This document shows positions 33,881 through 42,445 of a stretch of DNA of 64,000 bases, one piece after another; the stretch's first letter is position 1, and the number at the start of each line of letters is the position of its first letter. The notes under the pieces were generated by a model, which was not told the origin of the DNA, did no database searches, and worked only from the letters and a program-made list of their open reading frames with translations. The stretch comes from Actinobacteria bacterium HGW-Actinobacteria-2 (lineage in GTDB: Bacteria > Actinomycetota > Actinomycetes > Propionibacteriales > Propionibacteriaceae). The stretch is from the NCBI GenBank assembly GCA_002841335.1, contig PHEY01000002.1:372001-436000 (forward strand). The letters run 5' to 3'. Position numbers and translations under genes: made by a program.

Positions 33881-35352
33881 CCTCCGGGGACGACCACGAC
33901 ACCGCAGCATCGATCGATCCGGTCAAGCTGACTGAACGTCCGCACCCGCTGACGCCGCTGATCCGCGCCTGGGTGGTGCTGCTCGCGCTGCTGATCGGCG
34001 GCGCTCGCGAGGTCTTCTCCTGGTTCACCGAGGACCGCAAGGTGCCGTCGATCGACCTCCTGCTCGGCAGCGTCGGCGTCATCGTGGTGATCGCCATCGT
34101 GGTCGGCCTGATCAGCTGGCTGACGACCCGTTTCGTCATCGACGCCGACGAGCTGCGGATCGAGAGCGGCGTCCTGGTGCGCAAGTCGCAGCGCATCGCC
34201 TTCGACAAGGTGACCTCGATCGACGTCCTGCAACCGCTGGCCGCGCGGATGTTCGCCCTGGCCGAGCTGGAGATCGACATCGGCTCCAATGACCGGGTCA
34301 AGCTCCGCTATCTGAGCCGGGCACGGGCATATTCGCTGCGCGACTACCTGCTCAGCCGCGCGCGCGGCCATCACGCGGAGGTGATCGCCAGTGTCGATCC
34401 CGGGCTGCGGCTGGACGATCTGAGCGCCGAGGACGAGGTGCTGTTGCGAATCCCGCCGAGCCAGCTGACTCTCGGTGCGCTCACTTCCAACGAGTTCGTC
34501 TGGCTGGTGGTCAGCATCACCGCCACTCTGGTAGCCGCCGGCATTGCCGCCCCCACCTTCGGCGGCCTGTTCATGGTGCTGGCGCTGGCCTTGTCGGCGG
34601 CGTCGGCGTTGATCGGGTTCGTCGTCCGTCGGTTCACCGGGCAGTTCAACTTCACCTTGTCGGTGCGTCCGGCCGGATTGCGGATCTCTCGCGGCCTGAC
34701 CAGCCTGACCAGCCAGTCCATCCCGCCGCGGCGGATCCAGTCGGTGCGGCTGAGCCAGTCAGTGCTGTGGCGCCGACAGAGGTGGTATCGCGCCGAGATC
34801 GACATCCTCGGCCTCGGCATTCACAACGAGGACGGAGTCAGCGCCGGCGTGTCCAGCGTGCTGCTGCCCGTCGCCACGATCGAGCAGGTACGACAGGTGC
34901 TCGCTGAGATCTGGCCGCTGGCCGACTGGGAGAAGGTCGTCCTTCACAAGGCTCCTTGGCGGGCTCATGGGATCCATCCACTGTCGGCGCCATTCCTGGC
35001 CATCGGGCACGACGAGTTGCTGGTGGTCTCTCGGCACGGCTGGCTCGAGCGTCGTTGGGATCTCATCCCGCACGCGCGCGTGCAGTCGATCCGGATCAGC
35101 CACGGCCCCATCTCGCGGCTTCTCAGAATCGCCAATCTGGGCATCCACACCGGCGGCTCCCGCTTCACACCGCTCGCGCTCGGGCTGGATGCCGACCATG
35201 TCCGCGACCGCCAGAACGAACTCATCGCCCTCGCCCAGGCGCACCGCTCTGATATCACCGTCGATGTCCACGGCCACCTCGGCGTGGACCACCACGCTTC
35301 TGAGCAGATCAACGCAGCGGGATCGGCCGGCGAGGCCGCCGGTTCTCGCTAG
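33877..35352 (+). CDS. Large bacterial PH-domain (YdbT-like) membrane protein
   Basis: 491 residues from GTG 33877 (GTGA overlap). Repeated units of paired membrane helices followed by bPH2 modules: [35 protein letters not shown] and [20 protein letters not shown] mark three PH modules with the conserved R-I/V-Q-S strand, and [17 protein letters not shown] closes the last. Helical pairs lie around 30-80 and ~205-255. It matches YdbT in architecture and place. It probably partners the smaller protein at 33389. Confidence 0.8.
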   Translation: MTSGDDHDTAASIDPVKLTERPHPLTPLIRAWVVLLALLIGGAREVFSWFTEDRKVPSIDLLLGSVGVIVVIAIVVGLISWLTTRFVIDADELRIESGVLVRKSQRIAFDKVTSIDVLQPLAARMFALAELEIDIGSNDRVKLRYLSRARAYSLRDYLLSRARGHHAEVIASVDPGLRLDDLSAEDEVLLRIPPSQLTLGALTSNEFVWLVVSITATLVAAGIAAPTFGGLFMVLALALSAASALIGFVVRRFTGQFNFTLSVRPAGLRISRGLTSLTSQSIPPRRIQSVRLSQSVLWRRQRWYRAEIDILGLGIHNEDGVSAGVSSVLLPVATIEQVRQVLAEIWPLADWEKVVLHKAPWRAHGIHPLSAPFLAIGHDELLVVSRHGWLERRWDLIPHARVQSIRISHGPISRLLRIANLGIHTGGSRFTPLALGLDADHVRDRQNELIALAQAHRSDITVDVHGHLGVDHHASEQINAAGSAGEAAGSR

Positions 35353-35355
35353 GGT
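35350..35355 (+). promoter_or_regulatory. -10 hexamer of a probable leaderless gene (ppgK)
   Basis: TAGGGT, then 7 nt, then ATG 35363. It overlaps the stop of the PH-domain gene. Confidence 0.35.
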
Positions 35356-35362
35356 TCTGCCT

Positions 35363-36118
35363 ATGCAGAACACAGCCGTTCTTGGCATCGACATCGGAGG
35401 CTCTGGGATCAAGGGCGCTCCGGTTGATCTGATCGCCGGAGACTTCGCCGCCGACCGGCTTCGGATCCCGACGCCGGACCCGTCCACCCCTGAAGCCGTA
35501 GCCGACGTGGTCGCCCGCATCGTGGAGCACTTCTCCGACCTGATCGGCGACTCACCGGTGGGGATCACCATTCCGGCCGTGGTGACCCACGGCGTGGTGC
35601 GGTTGGCCGCCAACATCGACCAGAGTTGGGTAGGGACGCCGGCTGCTGAGCTCTTCGCCGAGCGCCTCGGACGTCCGGTGGTCCTGGTGAACGACGCCGA
35701 CGCCGCCGGCGTTGCCGAGGCCAAGTTCGGGGTGGCCAAAGGCAATGACGGGATCGTGCTGCTGACCACGCTGGGCACCGGGATCGGTAGTGCCCTGATT
35801 CATCACGGGGTGCTCGTGCCCAACACCGAGTTGGGGCACCTGGAGATCGACGGCTACGACGCGGAGAAGCGCGCGGCCGCTTCCGTCCGCACGAACGAGG
35901 GGCTGAGCTACGCCGAGTACGTCCCGCGGCTGCAGCGCTACTACGAAGTGGTCGAGAAGCTGTTCTGGCCCGACCTGTTCGTCGTGGGTGGCGGGGTGTC
36001 GAAGAATGCCGACGAGTTCCTGCCGTACCTGAAGCTGAACACCCCGATCGTGCCGGCCGCCCTGCGTAACCGGGCCGGCATCATCGGTGCCGCCTGGCTG
36101 GCCGCCAACGAATCCTGA
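35363..36118 (+). CDS. ppgK: Polyphosphate glucokinase
   Basis: 251 residues, standard for PPGK. The ROK-type phosphate loop [15 protein letters not shown] is the actinobacterial polyphosphate-glucokinase signature; [35 protein letters not shown] and [10 protein letters not shown] complete the sugar-kinase fold. It phosphorylates glucose to glucose-6-phosphate using polyphosphate or ATP. The start is ATG 35363 because the longer frame is the preceding gene read in another phase. It ends 16 bp from the convergent Crp/Fnr gene. Confidence 0.93.
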   Translation: MQNTAVLGIDIGGSGIKGAPVDLIAGDFAADRLRIPTPDPSTPEAVADVVARIVEHFSDLIGDSPVGITIPAVVTHGVVRLAANIDQSWVGTPAAELFAERLGRPVVLVNDADAAGVAEAKFGVAKGNDGIVLLTTLGTGIGSALIHHGVLVPNTELGHLEIDGYDAEKRAAASVRTNEGLSYAEYVPRLQRYYEVVEKLFWPDLFVVGGGVSKNADEFLPYLKLNTPIVPAALRNRAGIIGAAWLAANES

Positions 36119-36134
36119 GCGGTCCGGGACGCAT

Positions 36135-36821
36135 TCAGCCGAGCTGGTGCAGCTGCCGCAGCCCGGCCGCGTCCAGCAACCGTACGCGGCCGCGAGAGGT
36201 GGCCACCAGGCCTGCGTCCGACATGGTCCGCAGTGCCCGGAAGACCACCTCCCGTGCCGTGCCGAGATGGGCGGCCAGCCGCGCCTGACTCATCGCCACC
36301 TCACCGTTGGCGTCCACGGCGTCCAACAGGAACGCCGCCAGCCGCTGTTCGACCCGCAGCGAACCGACCTCCTCCAGTCGAGCCATCAACTCGAAGACTC
36401 GGCCGGACAGGACCTCGAAGACGAAGCTGCGGAAGGTCGGTTCGGTGTTGTACAGCTCACGGAACATCGCGCCGGGCACCAGCACGAAGCTGAGCTCCTC
36501 GTCCTCGGTCTCCACCCACGCCGGGTAGGGCTCGCTGCGGAAGGCCGCGGTGAGCGCCAGGATGCAGGTCTGGCCGGGACGGACGCGATACAGCGTGGCC
36601 TCGTGTCCGTCCGCGGCGATGTAGAAGACCCGTAGCGACCCGCCGACCACCAGAAACACGCCTTCGGCTGCGTCCCCGCGGTGCAGCACGGGACGGCGGG
36701 GCGCCACCTGGCGAACCGGCAGGGAGCTGACCAGATCTCGGGTTGCCGCCGAGGCGCCGGCCAGGAAGGGGAACCCTTCGGCTACCGGCAGAAGTGGGGT
36801 CTGCTCGATCACGGTCACCAT
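36135..36821 (-). CDS. Crp/Fnr-family transcriptional regulator
   Basis: 228 residues. Residues ~15-140 form the cyclic-nucleotide-binding-like beta barrel (PVLHRGDAAEGVFLVVGGSL, YRVRPGQTCILALT), ~140-160 the dimer helix, and ~165-225 the winged HTH (MSQARLAAHLGTAREVVFRAL). Only one cysteine is visible, so an Fe-S oxygen sensor like Fnr is unlikely; the cNMP phosphate-binding Arg is also not obvious. GGGAG precedes ATG 36821. It follows the DUF4242 gene by 18 bp and probably shares its promoter. Confidence 0.88.
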   Translation of the reverse strand: MVTVIEQTPLLPVAEGFPFLAGASAATRDLVSSLPVRQVAPRRPVLHRGDAAEGVFLVVGGSLRVFYIAADGHEATLYRVRPGQTCILALTAAFRSEPYPAWVETEDEELSFVLVPGAMFRELYNTEPTFRSFVFEVLSGRVFELMARLEEVGSLRVEQRLAAFLLDAVDANGEVAMSQARLAAHLGTAREVVFRALRTMSDAGLVATSRGRVRLLDAAGLRQLHQLG

Positions 36822-36839
36822 GCTGGCACTCCCGACCGA

Positions 36840-37139
36840 TCAGGCGCTCGGGGTAGGGAAGAACAGATCGGCCGGCGAGATGGTGCTCACCTGGGTGATC
36901 TCCGGGTCGGGAACGTACCCGACGGCCAGGTGCGCGCGCCGCACGGCTTCGGCGTCCGGTCCGGTGGTGATGCATGTGATCTTGCCCGCCTCCAGGTTCA
37001 CATAGCCGGTCTGCACCGCCACGCCCTCAGCGGCGCACGCCTCCAGGAAGCCGGGCAGGAAGGCGGCCAGTCCGGGCACGTCGATGCCGGTCGGGTAGGT
37101 GCCGCGGGCTTGGTCGTGGGTGTCGATGAAGTAGGGCAC
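36840..37139 (-). CDS. DUF4242 / SCO4226-like nickel-binding protein
   Basis: 99 residues. MPYFIDTHD, then VQTGYVNLEAGKITCITTGPD, DAEAVRRAHLAVGYVPD and EITQV match the small ferredoxin-like DUF4242 family; the Streptomyces coelicolor member SCO4226 was crystallised as a nickel-binding dimer. AGGAGG lies directly before GTG 37139. The Crp/Fnr gene follows on the same strand. Metal binding is by family analogy. Confidence 0.75.
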   Translation of the reverse strand: MPYFIDTHDQARGTYPTGIDVPGLAAFLPGFLEACAAEGVAVQTGYVNLEAGKITCITTGPDAEAVRRAHLAVGYVPDPEITQVSTISPADLFFPTPSA

Positions 37140-37386
37140 GAGTTCCTCCTATGGACGCTGACGCGGACGCTTCGTCCGCTGCAGGTCACGCTAGGGAGGC
37201 TGCCGGGTCGCGATCTGGTACCCAGGTCACATTCACTGACCGGTGCTTCGGAGATCATCGACCGCACCCGCCCATGCTGCGCGCGCATTCCATCACTTGG
37301 GGAATAGCTACACTCTGGATAGCTGCACGGTCGACGCGATTGCCCTTCGGGCATCAGACGAGGGGCCGTTGCGGGAAGGCGATTTG

Positions 37387-38064
37387 GTGGAAACAGTCCC
37401 CCTGAGCAGGGATGGCAGCATCCATGTGACCGACGAGCGGGTCAACACCGCTTCCCATATCGCCGGCGCGTGTTTCGCCCTTGTCGGTGCCGGTCTGTTG
37501 ATCTCCCAGGCCAGCATGCAGGGCGACCCGGTGAAGATCGTCGCCGTATCGATCTACTCGCTGTCGCTGGTGACGCTGTTCGTGGCCAGTTCACTGCACC
37601 ACGGCATCAACGGAAGCCCGCGGGTCAACGAGGTGCTGCGCACTCTCGACTACGACTCGGTGTTCTTCCTGATCGCCGGATCGTTGACGCCGTTGGTCCT
37701 GGTGCTGGTGATGAACGTGTACGGCATTGCGCTGCTGGGCGGTGCCTGGACGATCGCCATCTTGGGCATCGTGCTGCGCTCGGTGTGGCGCCAGGTGCCC
37801 AAGTACGTGACCAACACGCTCTACATCGCGCTGGGCTGGACGACCGTCCTGCTTCTCGGCGCCGCCGTCGACCTGCCGATCGGGGCCATGATCCTGATGG
37901 CCGCTGGTGGCGTGGTCTACAGCGCCGGCTTCGTCATCTTCGTGATCGAGAAGCCCAACCCCTGGCCTGGTGTGTTCGGCTTCCACGAGCTGTGGCACGT
38001 CCTGGTGATCATCGCCGCCGCCCTGCACTACCTGCTGATCTACCTCTACGTCCTGCCCGCCTAG
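37387..38064 (+). CDS. Hemolysin III / YqfA / adiponectin-receptor-family membrane protein
   Basis: 225 residues from GTG 37387 (GGGAAGG upstream); the frame could start earlier at 37243 but that part is not membrane-like. Seven helices are visible. The metal motifs of the PAQR/HlyIII superfamily are present: SSLHHGIN in helix 2, the DYDSVFFLIAGS helix 3 start, and HELWHVLVIIAAALHY at the C-terminus (H...H). Family members are Zn-dependent hydrolase-like membrane proteins; haemolysis was reported for Bacillus cereus HlyIII only. No partner gene. Confidence 0.85.
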   Translation: METVPLSRDGSIHVTDERVNTASHIAGACFALVGAGLLISQASMQGDPVKIVAVSIYSLSLVTLFVASSLHHGINGSPRVNEVLRTLDYDSVFFLIAGSLTPLVLVLVMNVYGIALLGGAWTIAILGIVLRSVWRQVPKYVTNTLYIALGWTTVLLLGAAVDLPIGAMILMAAGGVVYSAGFVIFVIEKPNPWPGVFGFHELWHVLVIIAAALHYLLIYLYVLPA

Positions 38065-38102
38065 CCCACTCGTCCCCGCCCCGCCCACTCGTCCCCGCCC
38101 CA
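38065..38102. repeat. Tandem 19-bp direct repeat, two copies
   Basis: CCCACTCGTCCCCGCCCCG (38065-38083) is followed at once by CCCACTCGTCCCCGCCCCA (38084-38102), starting directly at the end of the hemolysin-III-like gene. A third partial CCCACTC follows at ~38112. Confidence 0.7.
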
Positions 38103-38120
38103 CCCAGCCACCCCACTCAT

Positions 38121-38182
38121 CTGCCCCCGAATTGAGCAACTGCTACCGAAATTCCGGTAGCAGTTGCGCGGTTCAGGGGCAG
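38121..38182. repeat. Palindromic intergenic element, copy A
   Basis: CTGCCCCCGAATTGAGCAAC and TGCTACCG form the left arm; the right arm repeats it inverted with four mismatches (24 of 28 bases) around AAATT. It lies between the hemolysin-III-like gene and cydA. Same family as the elements at 40838 and 42351. Confidence 0.8.
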
Positions 38183-38290
38183 ATCGCGCCTGACAACGTG
38201 ACTCCGGTTCCAGACCGCCACGCCTGAGCTTCCTAGCGTGCGTGCTGGGGTCGGCACGGTGCCGACCGCGGACAACTCGGGAGATTCGAG

Positions 38291-39748
38291 ATGAGCGCTC
38301 TGGATCTGGCGCGGTGGCAATTCGCGATCACCTCGCTGTATCACTTCGTCTTCGTCCCGCTGACGATCGGCCTGGCGCCGTTGGTCGCGGTGATGCAAAC
38401 CCTCTGGCTACGCACCGGCGCCGATCACTGGCGCCGGCTGACCGACTTCTTCGGCAAGATCTTCCTGCTGAACTTCGCCATCGGCGTGGTCACCGGCATC
38501 GTGCAGGAGTTCCAGTTCGGCATGAACTGGAGCGCCTACTCGATCTTCGTCGGCGACATCTTCGGCGCCCCGCTGGCGATGGAGGCGATGATCGCCTTCT
38601 TCATCGAATCGGTGTTCATCGGGGTGTGGATGTTCGGCCGCAAGCTGCTCTCACCCCAGCTGCACCTGGCCTCGATCTGGCTGGTCGCGGTGGCGGTCAA
38701 CCTCAGCGCCTGGTTCATCCTGGCCGCCAACTCCTTCATGCAGCACCCGGTCGGCACGCACGTGAACCCGACCAATGGGCGCGCCGAGCTCGACTCCGTC
38801 TGGACGATGCTCACCTCGCCCACCGCGCTGGTCACCCTGGGTCACACCATGGCTGCCGCCCTGCTCACCGCTGGCCTGTTGGTCGCCGGGGTGGGCGGCT
38901 GGTGGCTGTCGAAGCTATTGCGTGCACAACGCAGCGCGGACGCTGCCGGGTACCGTCCGGCCGTCCGGCTGGGACTGTGGGTGGCGTTGGCCGCCGCCTG
39001 CGTGGTGATCCTGAGCGGTCACGCCCAAGGCCAGTTGATGGTCGCCGACCAGCCGATGAAGATGGCTGCCGCTGAGGGGCTGTGCCACACCACAACCGGT
39101 GCCGGCTTCTCGGTGGCCGCCTTCGGCAACACCTGCGAGGAACTGGCGTCCACGAAGTTCATCGAGATCCCGGGACTGGCCGCCTTCCTGGCCACCAATG
39201 ACGCTGGGGCTGCGCTGGCCGGGGTGAACGATGTCGCCGCCGCACAGGCCGCCGCGTACGGCGCCTACGGGCTCAACGGCTCGGGTTACATCCCGCCGAT
39301 GGCGGCCACCTACTGGTCGTTCCGGGTGATGATCGGGTTGGGTCTGTTGGCCCTGATCTTCGCGGCCCGCGGGCTGTGGTGCACCCGTGCAGGTGCCACC
39401 GACGCCCAGCGCATCCGGTTCGGACGCATCGCGCCGTGGATGATCCCGGCGCCCTATCTGGCCTCCTTGGCCGGCTGGATGTTCACCGAGTTCGGACGGG
39501 CACCGTGGATCGTGGTGCCGAACACCTCCGCCGATGTCGCCGTTCGAATGCTGATCGAGAAGGCGGTCTCCCCCTTCGTCGACAGCTTCGCCCTGGCCGC
39601 CAGCCTGGTGCTGTTCACCGCGGTCTACGGCGTCCTGGCCGCCATCTGGTTCCGGCTGGTGCGGCGCGCGGTCCTCGGTGGCGCCGGCGACCCCGACGCC
39701 GTGGAGGCCGAGACCAACGAACCCGACCACCTCGTCTTCGCGTACTGA
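38291..39748 (+). CDS. cydA: Cytochrome bd ubiquinol/menaquinol oxidase subunit I
   Basis: 485 residues, about nine helices. The N-terminal WQFAITSLYHFVFVPLTIG contains the haem b595 ligand His18; GHTMAAALL holds a second haem-ligand region; QPMKMAAAEG is the Q-loop quinol-binding motif and GRAPWIV the conserved C-terminal motif. The Q-loop is of the short type seen in Gram-positive bacteria. With CydB it reduces O2 to water using quinol and is usually induced at low oxygen. GGGAG precedes ATG 38291. cydB follows after 11 bp; cydCD assembly genes are not adjacent. Confidence 0.95.
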   Translation: MSALDLARWQFAITSLYHFVFVPLTIGLAPLVAVMQTLWLRTGADHWRRLTDFFGKIFLLNFAIGVVTGIVQEFQFGMNWSAYSIFVGDIFGAPLAMEAMIAFFIESVFIGVWMFGRKLLSPQLHLASIWLVAVAVNLSAWFILAANSFMQHPVGTHVNPTNGRAELDSVWTMLTSPTALVTLGHTMAAALLTAGLLVAGVGGWWLSKLLRAQRSADAAGYRPAVRLGLWVALAAACVVILSGHAQGQLMVADQPMKMAAAEGLCHTTTGAGFSVAAFGNTCEELASTKFIEIPGLAAFLATNDAGAALAGVNDVAAAQAAAYGAYGLNGSGYIPPMAATYWSFRVMIGLGLLALIFAARGLWCTRAGATDAQRIRFGRIAPWMIPAPYLASLAGWMFTEFGRAPWIVVPNTSADVAVRMLIEKAVSPFVDSFALAASLVLFTAVYGVLAAIWFRLVRRAVLGGAGDPDAVEAETNEPDHLVFAY

Positions 39749-39759
39749 GAGGCACTCAC

Positions 39760-40830
39760 ATGGAACCAACTGCTCTGCAAATCGCCTGGTTCGGCATCAT
39801 CGGCCTGCTGTGGGCCGGCTACCTCGTGCTCGAAGGGTTCGACTTCGGCGTGGGCATGCTGCTGCCCTTCCTGGGCCGCAGCGAATCCGACCGGCGCACC
39901 ATGATCAACGCCATCGGCCCGGTGTGGGACGGCAATCAGGTCTGGCTGATCTCGGCCGGCGGCATGATGTTCGCCGCCTTCCCGGTGTGGTACGCCTCAC
40001 TGTTGTCGGTGCTGTATCTGCCCGTGGTGCTGATCTTGTTGTCCCTGATCGCGCGTGGCGTAGCTTTCGAGTTCCGCGCCAAGACCACCTCGGCCTCGGC
40101 GCGGCGCGCCTGGGAATGGGTGACCGCCATCGGCTCGTTCCTGGCGCTGGTGTTGTGGGGCGCCGCCTTCGGCAACCTGGTGGCCGGGATCGATGCGCAC
40201 GCGTTGTTCACCAACGTGGTGATCACCAACGGCAAGGCCGACCTGGCCACGTCCACGCTGGTAGCGATGCCGAGCCTGTCGGTGCTGCTCAGCGCGCTGA
40301 ACCCGTACGCCTTGCTGACCTCGTTGACCCTGGTGGGATTGTTCGCCACCCACGGCGCGCTGTTCCTGGCGCTGCGCACCACCGGCCAACTCCACGACCG
40401 CGCGATGAAGGTGGCGCGCACCCTGGCTCCGGTGGTCTTGGTGGTTGGTGCCGCCTGGGCGGTCTGGACGCAGGTCTCGCACGGGCCGGCCTGGAGCTGG
40501 GCGCTGGTGGCGATCGCCGCCGCCGCCCTGATCGGCCTGGTGCCGGTCACCCGCGCCGGACGCGACGGGCTGGCTTTCGCGCTCACCAGCGCCGTCGCGG
40601 CCGGCGCGGTCGTGCTGATCTTCGCCTCGGTGTTCCCCAACGTGTTGCCGATCCGGCTGGACGGGGTCGACATCTCGGCAGCGTTCGACACCACCGTCGC
40701 ACTGGGTTCGTCCTCGGCACCCACTCTCACGGTGATGCTGATCGTTGCCTGCATCGCCATGCCCGTGGTGATCGGCTACCAGGCGATGGTCTACCGCACC
40801 TTCAGCCGACGCCTAGAGACGGCGGCCTGA
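39760..40830 (+). CDS. cydB: Cytochrome bd oxidase subunit II
   Basis: 356 residues, about nine helices. The start MEPTALQIAWFGIIGLLWAG leads to VLEGFDFGVGML and IGPVWDGNQVWLISAGG, the CydB signature that holds the conserved Trp and the subunit interface. ATG 39760 lies 11 bp after cydA; the longer frame upstream is cydA in another phase. Length is normal. It ends just before palindromic element B. Confidence 0.95.
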   Translation: MEPTALQIAWFGIIGLLWAGYLVLEGFDFGVGMLLPFLGRSESDRRTMINAIGPVWDGNQVWLISAGGMMFAAFPVWYASLLSVLYLPVVLILLSLIARGVAFEFRAKTTSASARRAWEWVTAIGSFLALVLWGAAFGNLVAGIDAHALFTNVVITNGKADLATSTLVAMPSLSVLLSALNPYALLTSLTLVGLFATHGALFLALRTTGQLHDRAMKVARTLAPVVLVVGAAWAVWTQVSHGPAWSWALVAIAAAALIGLVPVTRAGRDGLAFALTSAVAAGAVVLIFASVFPNVLPIRLDGVDISAAFDTTVALGSSSAPTLTVMLIVACIAMPVVIGYQAMVYRTFSRRLETAA

Positions 40831-40837
40831 TTAGGCC

Positions 40838-40886
40838 GATCAGCCCCCGAACCGCGCAAACGCTGCCGGAATTTCGGGGGCTGATC
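40838..40886. repeat. Palindromic intergenic element, copy B (internally deleted)
   Basis: GATCAGCCCCCGAA and TTTCGGGGGCTGATC are inverted ends, but the right inner arm of the family is missing: GGAATTTCGG runs directly into GGGGC. Compared with copy C, the missing part lies between two TTCGG repeats. A stray CTTCGGGGGCC follows at 40891. Confidence 0.7.
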
Positions 40887-40996
40887 GACACTTCGGGGGC
40901 CTTTCGCGAAGGATTCGCAGCCACAGCCGCGGGGCCTGTCGGAAGGGCCCTGGTGTTATGATCACGGCTCTGAGAACCCCAACCGGCGAGGGCGGC

Positions 40997-42322
40997 GTGA
41001 CACGAATTCTGCTGCGGGCTCATAAGAGCCATTTCCGTTCCGCGACGGCCGCCGAGTCGATCACCCAGCGGCTGCTCGGCAGCAACGTCGGCAATCTGAT
41101 GTTCTCCTACGCCTCCGAACGGCTGCTCTCCACCAGCGATGTCCAGATCGACGTCAGCAAGTTCGAGCGGGTCGACCCGGGCTACATCAACGAGCACTAC
41201 GACGTCGCCGTCGTGCCGCTGGCGAACGCGTTCCGCCTGCCGCTGGCCAAGGGCGTGCGCGACATGGCTGAGCTGTTCGAGAAGCTCACCATCCCCGTTG
41301 TCATTCTCGGCGTCGGCGCACAAGGGCCGATCTCCGGGGAGTTCCAGGCCTCAGCGTTGGACGTCGAGGTCGACCGGTTCATGCGAGCGGTACTCAACCG
41401 CGCCCCCAGCGTCGGGGTGCGCGGCGAACTCACCGCCAAATACCTGGCCAACCTCGGCTTCGGGGACGAGCACGTCGAGATCATCGGCTGCCCGTCGATG
41501 TTCCAGCGCGGGCTCGAGCTGGAGATCGTTCCCAAGGTCGACACCCTGACGAAGTACTCCAACATCTCACTGAGCGTGTCCCCCTACCGCCAGCTGATCG
41601 GCCCGATCAGCCTCGATCACGCCCTTCGCTACCCCAACCTGATGTACACCGCCCAGGACCAACGCACCCTCGGACTGATGCTCACCGGCGCCTACCGCGC
41701 GCCCTACACCCCGCCAGCGGACACGCCGACGACCCTGGATCACCCACTGATCCGCGACAACCGCGTCCGGTTCTGCCTCGACCCGACGACCTGGATGGAC
41801 TACCTGTCCACCTTCGATTTCGCCTTCGGCACGCGCATTCACGGCACCATCGCCGCCCTGATGGCCGGTACTCCGGCCGTCCTGCTGGCCCACGACTCGC
41901 GGACGCTCGAACTGGCCGACTACCACGCCATCCCCTACCGGATGCTCACCCCGGACGACCACGTCGACGCCGTGGAACTGTACGAGCAGGCGGACTGGAA
42001 GCCGATGCTCACCGGCCACGCCGAGCGCTGGGGCCGGATGCAGGCGTTCCTGGCCAAGCACCAACTCCGGCACGTGTTCGAGCCCGGCCAGTCACCAGAC
42101 GCTTTCGACGCCAAGATCGCCGCGGTGGACTTCGCCCCACCGGTGCAGATGGGCATGCGGCACGATCTGAAGACCTTCTACGAGTTGCAGCGCTCTGTGC
42201 CCGCGCTCGCCCGCGAGATGCGCGAGGTCGAGGCCAAGCTCTCCACCACGAAGGCCAAGAACCGCAGCAAGCTGCGCCGCGTGGCCAGCCGCGTCAAGGC
42301 AAAGCTGATGCCAGCGCGCTGA
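40997..42322 (+). CDS. Polysaccharide pyruvyl transferase-family protein
   Basis: 441 residues from GTG 40997 (VTRILLRAHKSHF); ATG 40958 would add 13 residues. TATGAT at 40957-40962 looks like the -10 and supports the later start. Motifs of the CsaB/WcaK family appear: NVGNLMFSYA, VVILGVGAQGP, SVGVRGELTAKYL, VEIIGCPSMF and FDFAFGTRIHGTIAALMAGTPAVLL. The C-terminus is a basic coiled region. Such enzymes add pyruvyl ketals to wall glycans or capsules. No glycosyltransferase lies next to it, so the acceptor is unknown. Confidence 0.8.
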   Translation: MTRILLRAHKSHFRSATAAESITQRLLGSNVGNLMFSYASERLLSTSDVQIDVSKFERVDPGYINEHYDVAVVPLANAFRLPLAKGVRDMAELFEKLTIPVVILGVGAQGPISGEFQASALDVEVDRFMRAVLNRAPSVGVRGELTAKYLANLGFGDEHVEIIGCPSMFQRGLELEIVPKVDTLTKYSNISLSVSPYRQLIGPISLDHALRYPNLMYTAQDQRTLGLMLTGAYRAPYTPPADTPTTLDHPLIRDNRVRFCLDPTTWMDYLSTFDFAFGTRIHGTIAALMAGTPAVLLAHDSRTLELADYHAIPYRMLTPDDHVDAVELYEQADWKPMLTGHAERWGRMQAFLAKHQLRHVFEPGQSPDAFDAKIAAVDFAPPVQMGMRHDLKTFYELQRSVPALAREMREVEAKLSTTKAKNRSKLRRVASRVKAKLMPAR

Positions 42323-42350
42323 GCCGCGTCCTCACCCCTCCACCCTAAAG

Positions 42351-42408
42351 GCCCCCGAATTGAGCAGCCGCTACCGGAATTTCGGTAGCGGCTGCTCAAT
42401 TCGGGGGC
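42351..42408. repeat. Palindromic intergenic element, copy C (perfect 26-bp arms)
   Basis: Left arm GCCCCCGAATTGAGCAGCCG then CTACCG, loop GAATTT, right arm exactly complementary. Flanked by AAAG and CTTCT, so it can serve as a bidirectional terminator between the convergent pyruvyl-transferase gene and argS. Most complete copy of the three. Confidence 0.85.
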
Positions 42409-42445
42409 TTCTGGTTGTCAGGGGCACCGGGGCGAGGTGCGGAGG

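Noticed and set aside
38065-38182. Tandem 19-bp repeat plus palindrome as a possible CRISPR array
   Set aside because: Only two adjacent repeats without spacers and no cas genes; the palindrome belongs to a different family.
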